A program made the translations under genes and the position numbers. Shown in pieces: positions 1 through 8,392 of a stretch of DNA of 64,000 nt. The notes beneath the pieces were generated by a model. It was not told where the DNA came from. It saw only the letters and a program-made list of their open reading frames with translations, and searched no databases. The DNA comes from Mycolicibacterium setense. GTDB taxonomy: Bacteria > Actinomycetota > Actinomycetes > Mycobacteriales > Mycobacteriaceae. How positions within the stretch are numbered: position 1 is the first letter of the stretch; each line of letters begins with the position of its first letter. Where the stretch lies: NCBI RefSeq assembly GCF_000805385.1, contig NZ_JTJW01000009.1, positions 186,001 through 250,000 of the forward strand, written 5' to 3'.

Positions 1-451
1 CCAACCCGAGGGACACCACTTCCCCGCCGGACAATGTCCCCAGCCGCCGGTCCAGGGCCAGGCCGTCGAGGCCGAGCCGGTCGAGCTGGGCACGGGACCG
101 TTCCTCGATGTCCCAGTCGTCGCCGATGGCGGTGAACACCTCGTCGCGGGCATCACCGTCGGCGAGCGCCGCGAGCGCGTCGAGCACCGGTGCCACACCC
201 AGTACGGCCGCCACGGTGAGATCGGCTGTGAACGGCAGGTTTTGGGGCAGGTAGCCGACAGGTCCGTCGACCGTGACCGAGCCTGCCGACGGCTGGTACT
301 CGCCGGCGATCAGCTTGAGCAGCGTGCTCTTGCCGGCGCCGTTGGGGGCGACCAGGCCCGTGCGGCCGGGGCCGACGGAGAACGACAGGTCCGAGAACAG
401 CTCGACGTCATCGGGCCAGGAGAACGACAAATGGGAACAGACAATAGACAT
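1..451 (-). CDS. ABC-F family ATP-binding protein (N-terminal part)
   Basis: Only the first ~150 codons lie in the window; the gene runs off the left edge. From the ATG at 449-451 the protein begins MSIVCSHLSFSWPDD and carries a Walker A motif (APNGAGKST, about residues 35-43), a Q-loop region (GYLPQN) and an ABC signature (TLSGGE). The absence of membrane segments and the start directly at a nucleotide-binding domain fit the ABC-F class, soluble proteins that act on ribosomes, including antibiotic target-protection factors. A GGAG ribosome-binding site lies a few bases upstream. Which ABC-F subtype it is cannot be decided without the second ATPase domain and the linker. Confidence 0.85.
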   Translation of the reverse strand, partial: MSIVCSHLSFSWPDDVELFSDLSFSVGPGRTGLVAPNGAGKSTLLKLIAGEYQPSAGSVTVDGPVGYLPQNLPFTADLTVAAVLGVAPVLDALAALADGDARDEVFTAIGDDWDIEERSRAQLDRLGLDGLALDRRLGTLSGGEVVSLGL

Positions 452-618
452 GCTGATACTCCAAAGGTGATGCGGGCACCAGGCACCGCATTGCCAGACA
501 GGAACGATTCGACTCTCGGGATCACCCGGAGATGTCGTCTCCCAGCATGTTTTCGGCCCACCTCGGTTGACAGCAGATGCGTTACCCATAGTACGCACGG
601 ATGCAACCGATTTGCGGT
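452..618 (-). promoter_or_regulatory. Upstream leader of the ABC-F gene
   Basis: This 167-base stretch lies between the ABC-F start and the stop of the S4 gene. On the minus strand a TACTAT sequence at 588-593 could be a -10 element, which would give an untranslated leader of more than 100 bases. A short hairpin-forming segment (CTCGGG...CCCGGAG on the plus strand, about 515-531) lies inside it. Mycobacterial ABC-F genes are often controlled by long attenuating leaders, so this is plausible but unproven; no clear leader peptide was identified. Confidence 0.3.
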
Positions 619-984
619 TCAGAACGTCCCGCGCAGCCGATCCAGTTGTCGCCGTTCACGTTTGGTGGGCCGGCCGGCGCCGCGATCACGGACCCCGGCC
701 ACCGCAACCGTCTCCTTCGGCGGCGGTGGCGGGCTACGGTCGATCAGGCACTCCGACGCGATGGCGGCACCGACCCTCTTGGCGATCGGGCGGATCACCT
801 CCACGATGCGCTCGCGTCCGTCCAGCCGAACTCGGACCTCGTCGCCGGGGCTGACGTGTTGCGCCGGTTTGGCAGGGACGTCGTTGACCCGAACATGGCC
901 ACCGCGGCATGCCGCAGCCGCAGCCGAGCGGGTCTTGGTGATGCGCACGGCCCAGATCCAGCTGTCGACGCGGACGCTGCTCAT
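619..984 (-). CDS. S4-domain RNA-binding protein (Hsp15-like)
   Basis: A 121-residue basic protein with an S4 RNA-binding fold at the N-terminus (MSSVRVDSWIWAVRITKTRS, then a conserved GGHVRVND segment near residue 30). The C-terminal third is arginine-rich (GRPTKRERRQLDRLRG). Hsp15-type S4 proteins bind ribosomal RNA or stalled 50S particles, and such a role in the cytoplasm is likely here. The start codon lies within the last codons of dapE, a 4-base overlap, so the two genes are probably translationally coupled. The family call is firm; the exact substrate is not known from sequence. Confidence 0.85.
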   Translation of the reverse strand: MSSVRVDSWIWAVRITKTRSAAAAACRGGHVRVNDVPAKPAQHVSPGDEVRVRLDGRERIVEVIRPIAKRVGAAIASECLIDRSPPPPPKETVAVAGVRDRGAGRPTKRERRQLDRLRGTF

Positions 985-2045
985 GTCAGATAGCGCCTCA
1001 GCATGTCGGTGACGGAGGTGATCTGGGCGATCTCGACGCGCTCGTCGACCTTGTGGGCGAGGTTGGGGTCGCCCGGCCCGTAGTTGACGGCCGGGATTCC
1101 GAGCGCGGCGAACCGGGACACGTCCGTCCAGCCGTACTTGGCGCGGACCTGTCCGCCCGCGGCGGCGACCAGGGCGGCCGCGGCCGGTTTGGCCAGGCCC
1201 GGCAGGGCACCTGCGGCGGCGTCGGTCAATTCGATGTCGACGTCGAGCCCGTCGAGCACCTCGTGCACGTGCGCGAGCGCCTGTTCGACGCTGCGGTCGG
1301 GGGCGAACCTGAAGTTGACGGTCACCGATGCGGCGTCGGGGATGACGTTGCCCGCGATCCCCCCGTCGACACGTACCGCCGACAGCCCTTCCCGATACAC
1401 GCAGCCATCGATGTCGACATTGCGCGGCTGATACGCGGTGAGCCGGTCGAGCACAGCGCCCAGTTTGTGAATGGCGTTGTCGCCCAGCCAGGACCGCGCC
1501 GAGTGCGCCCGGGTGCCGGTGGCGCCGACGACAACGCGGATGGTGCCCTGGCAGCCCGCCTCGATGAAGCCCCCGGAAGGTTCGCCGAGGATCGCGACGT
1601 CGGCTTGCAGCCAGTCGGGCAGCTCACGCTCGATGCGGCCCAGCCCGTTGGCACTGGACTCGATCTCCTCGCAGTCGTACATCACCAGGGTGATGTCGTG
1701 GCTCGGGTCGGCGATGGTGGCGGCCACGTGCAGGAACACCGCGTCACCGGACTTCATGTCCGAGGTGCCGCAGCCCCACAGCTCGCCGTTGGCGACGTGG
1801 CTGGGCAGGTTGTCGGCGGCGGGCACGGTGTCGATGTGTCCGGCCAGCATCACCCGCGAGGCACGACCCAGATGAGTGCGGGCCAGCACTGCGTCGCCGT
1901 TGCGGATGACCTCGAAGTGCGGGGCCTGCGCACGCAGAGCGGCTTCGATCTGATCGGCGATGAGCTGTTCGTGGCGTGACTCGCTGGGGATGTCCACCAG
2001 GGCAGCGGTCAGCGCGATCGGATCGGCAGTCAGGTCTAGCCCCAT
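981..2045 (-). CDS. dapE: Succinyl-diaminopimelate desuccinylase
   Basis: A 354-residue M20-family metallopeptidase that hydrolyses N-succinyl-LL-2,6-diaminopimelate to LL-diaminopimelate and succinate in the lysine/peptidoglycan pathway. Zinc-binding landmarks are visible in order: AGHIDTVP (about residues 68-75), GCGTSDMKSGDAV (about 90-102) and the catalytic CEEIES (about 125-130). It is divergent from dapD with only 34 bases between the starts, so the two lysine genes share a compact promoter region; the S4 gene overlaps its 3' end. It matches M. tuberculosis Rv1202 in length and context. Confidence 0.95.
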   Translation of the reverse strand: MGLDLTADPIALTAALVDIPSESRHEQLIADQIEAALRAQAPHFEVIRNGDAVLARTHLGRASRVMLAGHIDTVPAADNLPSHVANGELWGCGTSDMKSGDAVFLHVAATIADPSHDITLVMYDCEEIESSANGLGRIERELPDWLQADVAILGEPSGGFIEAGCQGTIRVVVGATGTRAHSARSWLGDNAIHKLGAVLDRLTAYQPRNVDIDGCVYREGLSAVRVDGGIAGNVIPDAASVTVNFRFAPDRSVEQALAHVHEVLDGLDVDIELTDAAAGALPGLAKPAAAALVAAAGGQVRAKYGWTDVSRFAALGIPAVNYGPGDPNLAHKVDERVEIAQITSVTDMLRRYLT

Positions 2046-2079
2046 AGCCTCCGAGGCTAGTCCAGTAACCTAGGCCAAC

Positions 2080-3024
2080 GTGACTGCAGCATCTGGCGTC
2101 GGCCTGGCCACCATCACCGCCGACGGGACCGTCCTGGACACCTGGTTTCCCGCCCCTGAGCTGAGCGCCTCCGGCGAGGCCGGCACGGTGAAGCTGACGG
2201 GCGACGACGTGCCCGCCGAGTTCGCGGGCCTGACCGGACCCGATGCCGACCGCGGCGTCGAGGTGGTGGCGGTGCGCACCACGATCGCGTCGATCGCTGA
2301 CAAGCCCGCCGACACGCATGACGTCTGGCTGCGGCTGCACCTGCTCTCGCACCGGCTGACCAAGCCGCACGAGGCCAACCTCGACGGCATCTTCGGCCTG
2401 CTGACCAATGTGGTGTGGACGAACTTCGGACCCTGCGCGGTCGACGGTTTCGAGACGGTGCGCGCGCGGTTGCGGCGGCGCGGCGCGGTGACCGTCTACG
2501 GCGTCGACAAGTTCCCGCGGATGGTCGACTACGTGCTGCCGTCCGGCGTGCGCATCGCCGACGCCGACCGGGTCCGCCTGGGCGCGCACCTGGCCTCGGG
2601 CACCACCGTCATGCACGAGGGGTTCGTGAACTTCAACGCAGGCACGCTGGGCACCTCGATGGTGGAGGGCCGGATCTCGGCCGGTGTCGTGGTGGACGAC
2701 GGCTCGGACGTCGGTGGCGGCGCGTCGATCATGGGCACGCTGTCCGGCGGCGGCAAAGAGGTGATCTCGGTCGGCAAGCGCTGTCTGCTGGGCGCCAACG
2801 CCGGCCTCGGCATCTCGCTCGGCGACGACTGCGTGATCGAGGCCGGGCTGTATGTCACCGGCGGCACCAAGGTGACCACAGCAGACGGTCAGACCACCAA
2901 GGCCGTGGAGCTGTCAGGCGCCAACAACTTGCTGTTCCGCCGCAACTCGCTCTCGGGCGCGGTCGAGGTCGTCAAGCGTGACGGCACCGGCATCACGCTC
3001 AACGAGGCGTTGCACGCCAACTAG
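2080..3024 (+). CDS. dapD: Tetrahydrodipicolinate N-succinyltransferase
   Basis: A 314-residue enzyme that succinylates tetrahydrodipicolinate with succinyl-CoA, the step that commits the pathway to succinylated intermediates. The start is GTG at 2080 (MTAASGVGLATITADG). The C-terminal half contains left-handed beta-helix hexapeptide-type turns (for example GGGASIMGTLSGGG and GANAGLGISLGDDC) and the actinobacterial DapD signature region near KFPRMVDYVLPSG. A TAACCT sequence at about 2066-2071 lies where a -10 element for a leaderless transcript would sit. Its divergent partner is dapE, the enzyme two steps later. Corresponds to Rv1201c. Confidence 0.95.
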   Translation: MTAASGVGLATITADGTVLDTWFPAPELSASGEAGTVKLTGDDVPAEFAGLTGPDADRGVEVVAVRTTIASIADKPADTHDVWLRLHLLSHRLTKPHEANLDGIFGLLTNVVWTNFGPCAVDGFETVRARLRRRGAVTVYGVDKFPRMVDYVLPSGVRIADADRVRLGAHLASGTTVMHEGFVNFNAGTLGTSMVEGRISAGVVVDDGSDVGGGASIMGTLSGGGKEVISVGKRCLLGANAGLGISLGDDCVIEAGLYVTGGTKVTTADGQTTKAVELSGANNLLFRRNSLSGAVEVVKRDGTGITLNEALHAN

Positions 3025-3037
3025 CTTTTCTGAGCAG

Positions 3038-3096
3038 CCGAACGTCGGCTTGTGTGTCACAATTCGCGAAAATCTGACGCACAAGCCAACACTCGG
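3038..3096. repeat. Intergenic inverted repeat (copy A), probable bidirectional terminator
   Basis: The arms 3038-3059 and 3075-3096 are complementary at 18 of 22 positions, with a 15-base loop. It sits between the 3' end of dapD and the 3' end of the next, convergent gene, so it may terminate transcription from both sides. The loop and the right arm resemble the element at 15809-15865 (TTC..CGAAA..ACGCACA.AAGC), which suggests a family rather than a chance hairpin. Confidence 0.6.
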
Positions 3097-3109
3097 CTTT
3101 CGGCGCGGC

Positions 3110-3361
3110 TCAGGTGCAGGGGATGCCGTGCGGGCCGCCGATCCAGTGGCCCGGCGGGGAGTTCCCCGGGCACCACTTCTTGATCTGCCCGGGCGGGACG
3201 TTGGGGACCGGGTTCCAATCAACCCAGCCCGGCCCCGGAATCCAAGGAATATTCGGGCCCCAACCGGGGTCCGCCTGCGCCGTCGCCGTACCGAGTCCGA
3301 GGGATCCGGCACCCAGCGCACCGGCGATGACTGCTGTTCCTGCGATCTTCTTGATATTCAC
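3110..3361 (-). CDS. Small secreted Pro/Trp-rich protein
   Basis: An 83-residue protein with a clear signal peptide: lysines at positions 4-5, a hydrophobic stretch, and a likely AQA cleavage site near residue 30. The mature part is about 53 residues, rich in proline, glycine and tryptophan, with two cysteines (KKWCPG and GIPCT) that could form a disulfide. Small exported proteins of this kind are common in mycobacteria; no function is assigned. It is convergent with dapD and separated from it by inverted repeat A. In M. tuberculosis this general interval holds PE13/PPE18 genes. Confidence 0.75.
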   Translation of the reverse strand: MNIKKIAGTAVIAGALGAGSLGLGTATAQADPGWGPNIPWIPGPGWVDWNPVPNVPPGQIKKWCPGNSPPGHWIGGPHGIPCT

Positions 3362-3432
3362 GTGTGGCCTCCAAGCATCGGCAGGTTGACGTGCACTTTC
3401 TGACCCCTATATCGCCCAAGGTACGCCGTTCG

Positions 3433-3813
3433 TTAACGCGCCTGGCAGGGCCGGGTGTCTCCGGGCTCCTCCGCGGCAAGCACGCAGAACTCGTTGCCCT
3501 CCGGGTCGGCCAGCACCACCCAGGTTTCGTCGCCCTGGCCGACGTCGACGTGCCGAGCGCCCAAGCTGATCAGCCGGTCCACCTCGGCCTGCTGATCGTC
3601 GGGGGTGAAGTCCGGATGCACCCGATTCTTGACCACTTTGCCCTCGGGCACGGGGGCGAACAACCAGGTGGGGCCGGTGCCGGACGGCGGGGTGAGGATC
3701 ACGTCGCCGTCGGAGTCGGTGTGTGCCGGCCAGCCGAGCGCTTTCGACCACCATGCCCCCAGAGTCTCGGGATCATGTGCGTCGATGCAGAGCTCGGAGA
3801 ACCTCAGCCCCAT
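3433..3813 (-). CDS. VOC-superfamily (glyoxalase/bleomycin-resistance fold) protein
   Basis: A 126-residue protein with the paired beta-alpha-beta-beta-beta layout of the vicinal oxygen chelate superfamily. Landmarks are the opening FSELCIDAHDPE, a central HPDFTPDDQQAEVDRL segment and the closing LADPEGNEFCVL, which carries the usual metal-ligand glutamate region. Members include glyoxalases, dioxygenases and antibiotic-binding proteins, so the substrate is undetermined. Its first codons overlap the last 10 bases of the fadD36 gene, indicating co-transcription with it. Confidence 0.8.
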   Translation of the reverse strand: MGLRFSELCIDAHDPETLGAWWSKALGWPAHTDSDGDVILTPPSGTGPTWLFAPVPEGKVVKNRVHPDFTPDDQQAEVDRLISLGARHVDVGQGDETWVVLADPEGNEFCVLAAEEPGDTRPCQAR

Positions 3814-5210
3814 TGCGCCAGTTCCTTTTTCATCACCTTGCCCATGGCGTTGCGGGGCAGGCTGTCCACCAACCGCACTTCCCGAGGCCGTTTGTGCGCT
3901 GAGAGTTGTTGGGCGACAAAGTCGATCAGCGCTTCGGGGTCGGTATTGCCGACGACGAAGGCGACGATGCGTTGTCCGAGATCGTCGTCGGGCATCCCCA
4001 CCACGGCCACCTCGTCGACGCCGTCATGCCCCAGCAGCGCGGCCTCGATCTCTCCCGCACCGATGCGGTATCCGCCGGACTTGATCAGGTCCACCGATTC
4101 GCGCCCGACGATGCGGTGCATGCCGTCGGCATCGATGACTGCGACGTCGCCGGTGCGGTACCAGCCGTCGGAATCGAAGGCGTCGGCCGTGGCGTCGGGC
4201 CGGTTGAGGTAGCCGCCGAACACCATGGGTCCCTTGATCTGCAGCTGTCCGATGGTTTCTCCATCGTGGGGCACCGGGGCGCCGGCCTCGTCGACCAGCC
4301 GGGTCTGCACTCCGGCCAGCGGCAGCCCGACCCAGCCGGGCCTGCGCTCGCCGTCGACGCGGGTGCTCAGCGTGATCAGCGATTCCGTGCTGCCGTAGCG
4401 CTCCACCGGGGCGTGCCCGGTCAGCCGCACCAGCTCGTCGAACACCGGCACCGGCAGCGGCGCGCTGCCGGAGACCAGCAGCCGTGCCGTGGACAGCGCC
4501 AGTGCCGAGTCGAGATCTTTGACCACCCGCGACCACACCGTCGGCACCCCGAAGTACAGCGTGCCCTGCGCCTGCGCGTACGCGGCCGGCGTCGGTTTCC
4601 CGGTGTGTATGAAGCGGTTTCCGATCCGCAGCGAGCCGAGCAGGCCCAGCACCAGTCCGTGCACGTGGAACAACGGCAGCCCGTGCACCAGGGTGTCGGA
4701 CGCGGTCCACTGCCACGCCTCGGCCAGCGCGTCGATGTCGTCGGCGATGGCCTTTCGGCTGATCGGCACGCCCTTGGGCGCTCCCGTGGTCCCGGAGGTG
4801 TACATGATGATCGCGGTCGCATCCGGTCGTGGCTCGGGATAGCGGTGCCAGGACCGGGCGTGCACCCGCACCGGGATGTGCGGCAACCCGTCGGTCTCCT
4901 CGGGCAGCTCCCCCAGCCAGGCCTGGGCGCCCGAGTCGGTGAGGATGTGCCGACGCTCCGCCGCTCCGACATCGGCGGGGATCGGGACCACCGGCACACC
5001 GGCGATCAGGCATCCGATGATGGCGAGGACCGTCGTCGGGGTCGGCGTCGCCAGCACGGCGACCCGCCGCGCCACCGCCACCCGCTCGGCCACCGAGGTG
5101 GCGGCGCCGACGAGATCACTGCGGCTGAGCACCGCACCATCGATGGAGACGGCGTCGGGCAGGTCGGCGCCGGCGGCGACGGCCGCGGGGTTCAGGGAGG
5201 CCAGCAACAC
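3804..5210 (-). CDS. fadD36: Acyl-CoA synthetase FadD36
   Basis: A 468-residue ATP-dependent fatty-acyl-CoA ligase of the ANL superfamily. The start is taken as GTG at 5208-5210 (VLLASLNPAAVAAG), which matches the known N-terminus of M. tuberculosis FadD36 (Rv1193); the open frame extends upstream without a good ribosome-binding site. Motifs in order: the phosphate-binding MYTSGTTGAPKGVP, the YGSTES adenine-binding motif, GWYRTGD, and the C-terminal hinge and catalytic region KSGGYRIGAGEIE and PRNAMGKVMKK. It activates a fatty acid for lipid metabolism in the cytosol; the chain length is not predictable. The overlapping VOC gene follows. Confidence 0.9.
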   Translation of the reverse strand: MLLASLNPAAVAAGADLPDAVSIDGAVLSRSDLVGAATSVAERVAVARRVAVLATPTPTTVLAIIGCLIAGVPVVPIPADVGAAERRHILTDSGAQAWLGELPEETDGLPHIPVRVHARSWHRYPEPRPDATAIIMYTSGTTGAPKGVPISRKAIADDIDALAEAWQWTASDTLVHGLPLFHVHGLVLGLLGSLRIGNRFIHTGKPTPAAYAQAQGTLYFGVPTVWSRVVKDLDSALALSTARLLVSGSAPLPVPVFDELVRLTGHAPVERYGSTESLITLSTRVDGERRPGWVGLPLAGVQTRLVDEAGAPVPHDGETIGQLQIKGPMVFGGYLNRPDATADAFDSDGWYRTGDVAVIDADGMHRIVGRESVDLIKSGGYRIGAGEIEAALLGHDGVDEVAVVGMPDDDLGQRIVAFVVGNTDPEALIDFVAQQLSAHKRPREVRLVDSLPRNAMGKVMKKELAQWG

Positions 5211-5287
5211 TCTTGTGAGGCTACCGGCGTGCCGCCTGACGATCCCACGCACTCGACAGGATGCGTCGTTGGCGCGAGGCTGGTGCC

Positions 5288-5770
5288 ATGGGCACAGCTG
5301 GGCGCGACCGCGACGACTCCGGGCGGCCGCGCAGCACCCGCCCCCGCGACGCCTTGGGCCGGCCGCTGCCCTACGGCAGCGAGGGCATCGCCCGGATTCC
5401 CGATGACCTGGAGCTCCCGCCCCACGAAACTCTGGCCTACGCCCAGGATCTGCTCGATCGGGGACAGGCGTTTCACGCTCACGAGGTTCTCGAAGCGGCG
5501 TGGAAGAACGGCCCCGAGCATGAACGTGGGCTGTGGCAGGGTTTGGCACAGTTGGCGGTGGGCATCACGCATGTGCAGCGCGGCAACGGAATCGGCGCTG
5601 CTGCGCTGCTGAGGCGCGCGTCGGCGCGGCTTTCGCTCGTCGACCGACCTCCGCCGTACGACGTCGACGTCGCCGCCCTGGTCGCATTCGCCGACTCCCT
5701 CGCCGATGAGGTCGAACAGGGCGATGTCGAAGCAGAGCGGCTACACCTCCGCCTGCGCACGGATCGATAG
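5288..5770 (+). CDS. DUF309 protein
   Basis: A 160-residue protein with the DUF309 core, recognisable by DLLDRGQAFHAHEVLEAAWK followed by GLWQGLAQLAVGITHVQRGN. The family forms small helical bundles with conserved His, Glu and Trp residues; its biochemical role is unknown. ATG 5288 is preferred over an upstream ATG because conservation begins after it. It corresponds in position to Rv1194c beside fadD36 and is divergent from it. The NUDIX gene starts 7 bases after its stop, so the two are probably one transcript. Confidence 0.7.
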   Translation: MGTAGRDRDDSGRPRSTRPRDALGRPLPYGSEGIARIPDDLELPPHETLAYAQDLLDRGQAFHAHEVLEAAWKNGPEHERGLWQGLAQLAVGITHVQRGNGIGAAALLRRASARLSLVDRPPPYDVDVAALVAFADSLADEVEQGDVEAERLHLRLRTDR

Positions 5771-5777
5771 GAGGAGC

Positions 5778-6332
5778 ATGGGCACGATCCGACAGACCGC
5801 GACGCGCGAGGTGTACCGGAACAACTGGCTGACGCTGCGCGAGGACGACATCGTGCGGCCCGACGGCAGCACGGGCGTCTACGCCGTGGTGGACAAGCCG
5901 ACGTATGCCCTGGTGATTCCCTACGATCCCGATCGGGATCGGTTCCACCTCGTCGAACAGTTCCGCTACCCACTGGGAATCCGGCGCTGGGAGTTCCCTC
6001 AGGGCACCGCACCCGAACAGCAACACCTGGATCCGACCGCCCTGGCACACCGCGAGCTTCGCGAGGAGACGGGCCTGCGCGCGGAGCGCATGCAACGGCT
6101 CGGACAGCTCGACGTCGCTGCCGGGATGAGCAGCCAGCGCGGCTGGGTCTTCGTCGCGACCGGACTCACCGAAGGCGAGCACGAACGCGAGCACGAGGAA
6201 CAGGACATGCACAGCGCGTGGTTCTCCCGCGCGGAACTGGACGGAATGATCCGCGACGGTGAGATCACCGACGCGCAGAGCCTGGCGGCATTGACGTTGC
6301 TGATGTTGCACAGCAGGAGAATTCACCGTTGA
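5778..6332 (+). CDS. NUDIX hydrolase (ADP-ribose pyrophosphatase-like)
   Basis: A 184-residue NUDIX protein. The start ATG at 5778 has a strong GGAGGAG ribosome-binding site. The Nudix helix is visible as ALAHRELREETGL (about residues 93-105), preceded by a WEFPQGTAPE loop. The N-terminal strand region (NNWLTLREDDIVRPDG) and the VEQFRYP segment are typical of ADP-ribose and nucleotide-sugar pyrophosphatases, which cleave a nucleoside-diphosphate linkage with Mg2+. The precise substrate is not set by the sequence. It follows the DUF309 gene closely. Confidence 0.85.
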   Translation: MGTIRQTATREVYRNNWLTLREDDIVRPDGSTGVYAVVDKPTYALVIPYDPDRDRFHLVEQFRYPLGIRRWEFPQGTAPEQQHLDPTALAHRELREETGLRAERMQRLGQLDVAAGMSSQRGWVFVATGLTEGEHEREHEEQDMHSAWFSRAELDGMIRDGEITDAQSLAALTLLMLHSRRIHR

Positions 6333-6357
6333 CATCAACTTAGGTTCAGGTTCTAGC
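6329..6357 (+). promoter_or_regulatory. Candidate leaderless promoter of the 2OG oxygenase gene
   Basis: TTGACA at 6329-6334 and TCTAGC at 6352-6357 are separated by 17 bases, a good SigA-like arrangement. The GTG start at 6367 lies nine bases beyond the -10 box, so transcription would begin at or next to the start codon. No ribosome-binding site is present, which supports a leaderless mRNA. Confidence 0.5.
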
Positions 6358-6366
6358 GTCGACCGC

Positions 6367-7398
6367 GTGAGCCAGCCAGAGGTGATAGTCGACCACGTTG
6401 TCCTTCGAGACGGGTTCGTCCCGTTGATCGACATCAGCAGCGCCCGAAACGGAGACAGGCGTCGACGTCAGGCGGTGGCCGACGCCATCGGCCGGTGCTG
6501 CGAGAGCAGCGGCTTTCTCCTGCTGGCCGGCCACGGCGTGCCCGGTGCGGTGATCGAGGACGTGAACCGTGCGGTGCGCGAGTTCTTCTCTCTGCCGCAG
6601 GCCGCCAAAGAACTGATCGGGGCAAATCCCGCTGATCCACTGGCCCGCGGATTCAGCTGCGCGGGCAAGCTCGCGGCCACCAACGACGGAGCCGATCGGG
6701 CGGCCGAGCACGAATCACCTGACCACGTCGAGAAATTCGTCTACATCCCGCTGGGCAACCCGGAGGGCTACGACGGCAACGGGTGGACCGACGAACGCAT
6801 GTCCGTCGCCGAACGCTGGCCAGAGGTGCCGGGATTCCGCACGGCCTACCAACGCTACTACGACGAGATGGCCGCGCTTGCCGGCGAACTGTCGCGGCTG
6901 TTCGCGTTGGCTCTGGGGCTGCGCGAAGACTGGTTCGACACCCTGACCGACCGGCACAACTCCAACCTGATGGCCAACCACTACCCGGCTGACAACCAGC
7001 CGGCAGGCCATATCCGGCTCAGCCAACACAGCGACTGGGGTAACCTCACCATCCTCCTGCAGGACGAATCCCAGAGCGGGCTACAGGTTCTCAACGATCG
7101 CGGTGAGTGGCTTGATGTGCCGGTGGTTCCGGGCTCGTTCGTCATCAACATCGGCGACCTGCTGGCCCGCTGGACCAACGACCGGTGGGTCAGCACGGTG
7201 CACCGCGTGGTGAGCACCGGAGCCCCCACCGCGGAGCGGTTCAGCCTGCCGTTCTTCCACCAGCCCAATTTCGACGCCGTGATCGAGTGCATTCCCACGT
7301 GCGCCACAGCGGACAACCCGCCGCGGTATGAGCCGGTGGTGTCGGGCCCGTACTTGCTCGACAAGTTCACGGTCGCCTACGGCCTGAGCCGCCACTGA
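6367..7398 (+). CDS. 2-oxoglutarate/Fe(II) oxygenase, isopenicillin-N-synthase family
   Basis: A 343-residue non-haem iron oxygenase. The DIOX_N region comes first (GFLLLAGHGVPGAVIEDV), then the iron-binding triad: HSD in the segment LSQHSDWGNLT (about residues 220-230) and the distal His in STVHRVV (about 277-283). The 2-oxoglutarate-binding Arg-x-Ser is present as ERFSLPFF. Enzymes of this family hydroxylate or oxidise small molecules; the substrate here is unknown. The start is GTG at 6367 with a candidate leaderless promoter just upstream. It is convergent with pruB, the two stops being covered by a shared hairpin. Confidence 0.85.
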   Translation: MSQPEVIVDHVVLRDGFVPLIDISSARNGDRRRRQAVADAIGRCCESSGFLLLAGHGVPGAVIEDVNRAVREFFSLPQAAKELIGANPADPLARGFSCAGKLAATNDGADRAAEHESPDHVEKFVYIPLGNPEGYDGNGWTDERMSVAERWPEVPGFRTAYQRYYDEMAALAGELSRLFALALGLREDWFDTLTDRHNSNLMANHYPADNQPAGHIRLSQHSDWGNLTILLQDESQSGLQVLNDRGEWLDVPVVPGSFVINIGDLLARWTNDRWVSTVHRVVSTGAPTAERFSLPFFHQPNFDAVIECIPTCATADNPPRYEPVVSGPYLLDKFTVAYGLSRH

Positions 7399-7416
7399 GG
7401 TTGTGGCTCAGTGGCG
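7390..7416. terminator. Bidirectional hairpin between the oxygenase gene and pruB
   Basis: A perfect 10-base stem, CGCCACTGAG (7390-7399) with CTCAGTGGCG (7407-7416), and a 7-base loop. The stem contains the stop codons of both convergent genes, so it can act in either direction. There is no U-tract, as is usual in mycobacteria. Confidence 0.65.
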
Positions 7417-8391
7417 CTCGGCCAGGGCCCGCAAGAAGAACATCAGGTTGGCCGGACGCTCGGCCAGGCGCCGCACGAAGTAGCCGTACCACTCATTGCC
7501 GAATGGAACGTACACCCGCACATGGTTGCCGGCCTCGGCCAGCCTGCGCTGCTCGGCGTCTCGGATGTTGTAGAGCATCTGATACTCGAATCCGTCTACA
7601 CCGCGGTCGAACTCATCGGCCAGGCCCGGTACCGCGTCAATGATCTCCGGATCGTGTGAGGCCACCATGGGATAGCCCGATCCGGCCATGAGCACGCGCA
7701 GGCACCGCAGGTAGGAGTCGGTGACCTGCTCGGCGTCGCGGTAGGCCACCGACGCGGGTTCGTCGTAGGCGCCCTTGCACAGTCTGATCCGGGCGCCCGA
7801 GGCGGCGAACTCACGGCAGTCGCCCTCTGTCCGGTGCAGGTAGGCTTGCAGAACCGTTCCCAGCCAGTCGAATTCGGTGCGCAGATCACGCACGATCGCC
7901 AGGGTCGAGTCGGTGGTGGTGTGATCCTCGGCATCCACGGTCACCCAGGCCCCCACGTCGCGGGCCTTGGCACAGATGGTGTGGGCGTTCTCGTAGGCGA
8001 TCTTTTCCCCGTCGCGTGGCAGCGCCTGGCCGAGGGCCGACAGCTTGAGCGACACTTCCAACGGCCGCACCGCGGCGTCGACGTCGTCGCGGCCTGCCAG
8101 CCCGTCGAGCAGGGTCAGGTAGGCCTGCACGGTGCGTTCGGCGTCCTCGTTGCTCGTGGTGTCCTCGCCGAGGTAGTCGACGGAGACGAGGCGGCCCGAA
8201 TCCCTCAGTGCACCAACGGTGTCGAGCGCATCGGGTACCGCCTCCCCCGCGACGAAGCGATCCACCACCTTACGGGTGATCGGCAGGCGCTCAGCCGTGT
8301 GACGCAGCCGCGACGAGTGCGACGCGGCCAGGATGGCCGGACGGGCAACCCGCTGGAACATCGACTCGATCGCTCCCCGCGTGCGCATCAT
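7408..8391 (-). CDS. pruB: Proline dehydrogenase
   Basis: A 327-residue monofunctional FAD-dependent proline dehydrogenase that oxidises proline to 1-pyrroline-5-carboxylate and passes electrons to the respiratory chain. The TIM-barrel family landmarks are present: PLEVSLKLSALGQ, VTVDAEDHTTTD, the RLCKGAYDEP motif, and the C-terminal RVYVPFGNEWYGYFVRRLAERPAN region (split across a conserved Arg-Arg flavin/substrate site). It begins one base after the pruA stop, so pruA-pruB form an operon. Corresponds to Rv1188. Confidence 0.93.
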   Translation of the reverse strand: MMRTRGAIESMFQRVARPAILAASHSSRLRHTAERLPITRKVVDRFVAGEAVPDALDTVGALRDSGRLVSVDYLGEDTTSNEDAERTVQAYLTLLDGLAGRDDVDAAVRPLEVSLKLSALGQALPRDGEKIAYENAHTICAKARDVGAWVTVDAEDHTTTDSTLAIVRDLRTEFDWLGTVLQAYLHRTEGDCREFAASGARIRLCKGAYDEPASVAYRDAEQVTDSYLRCLRVLMAGSGYPMVASHDPEIIDAVPGLADEFDRGVDGFEYQMLYNIRDAEQRRLAEAGNHVRVYVPFGNEWYGYFVRRLAERPANLMFFLRALAERH

Positions 8392-8392
8392 C

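Noticed and set aside
3906..5612. 568-codon plus-strand frame opposite fadD36
   Set aside because: Antisense shadow; fadD36 on the minus strand has complete ANL-family motifs.
6329..6357. MerR/SoxR-type operator before the 2OG oxygenase gene
   Set aside because: The dyad around CAACTTAGGTTC is weak and the -35/-10 spacing is 17, not the 19-20 typical of MerR-family promoters.
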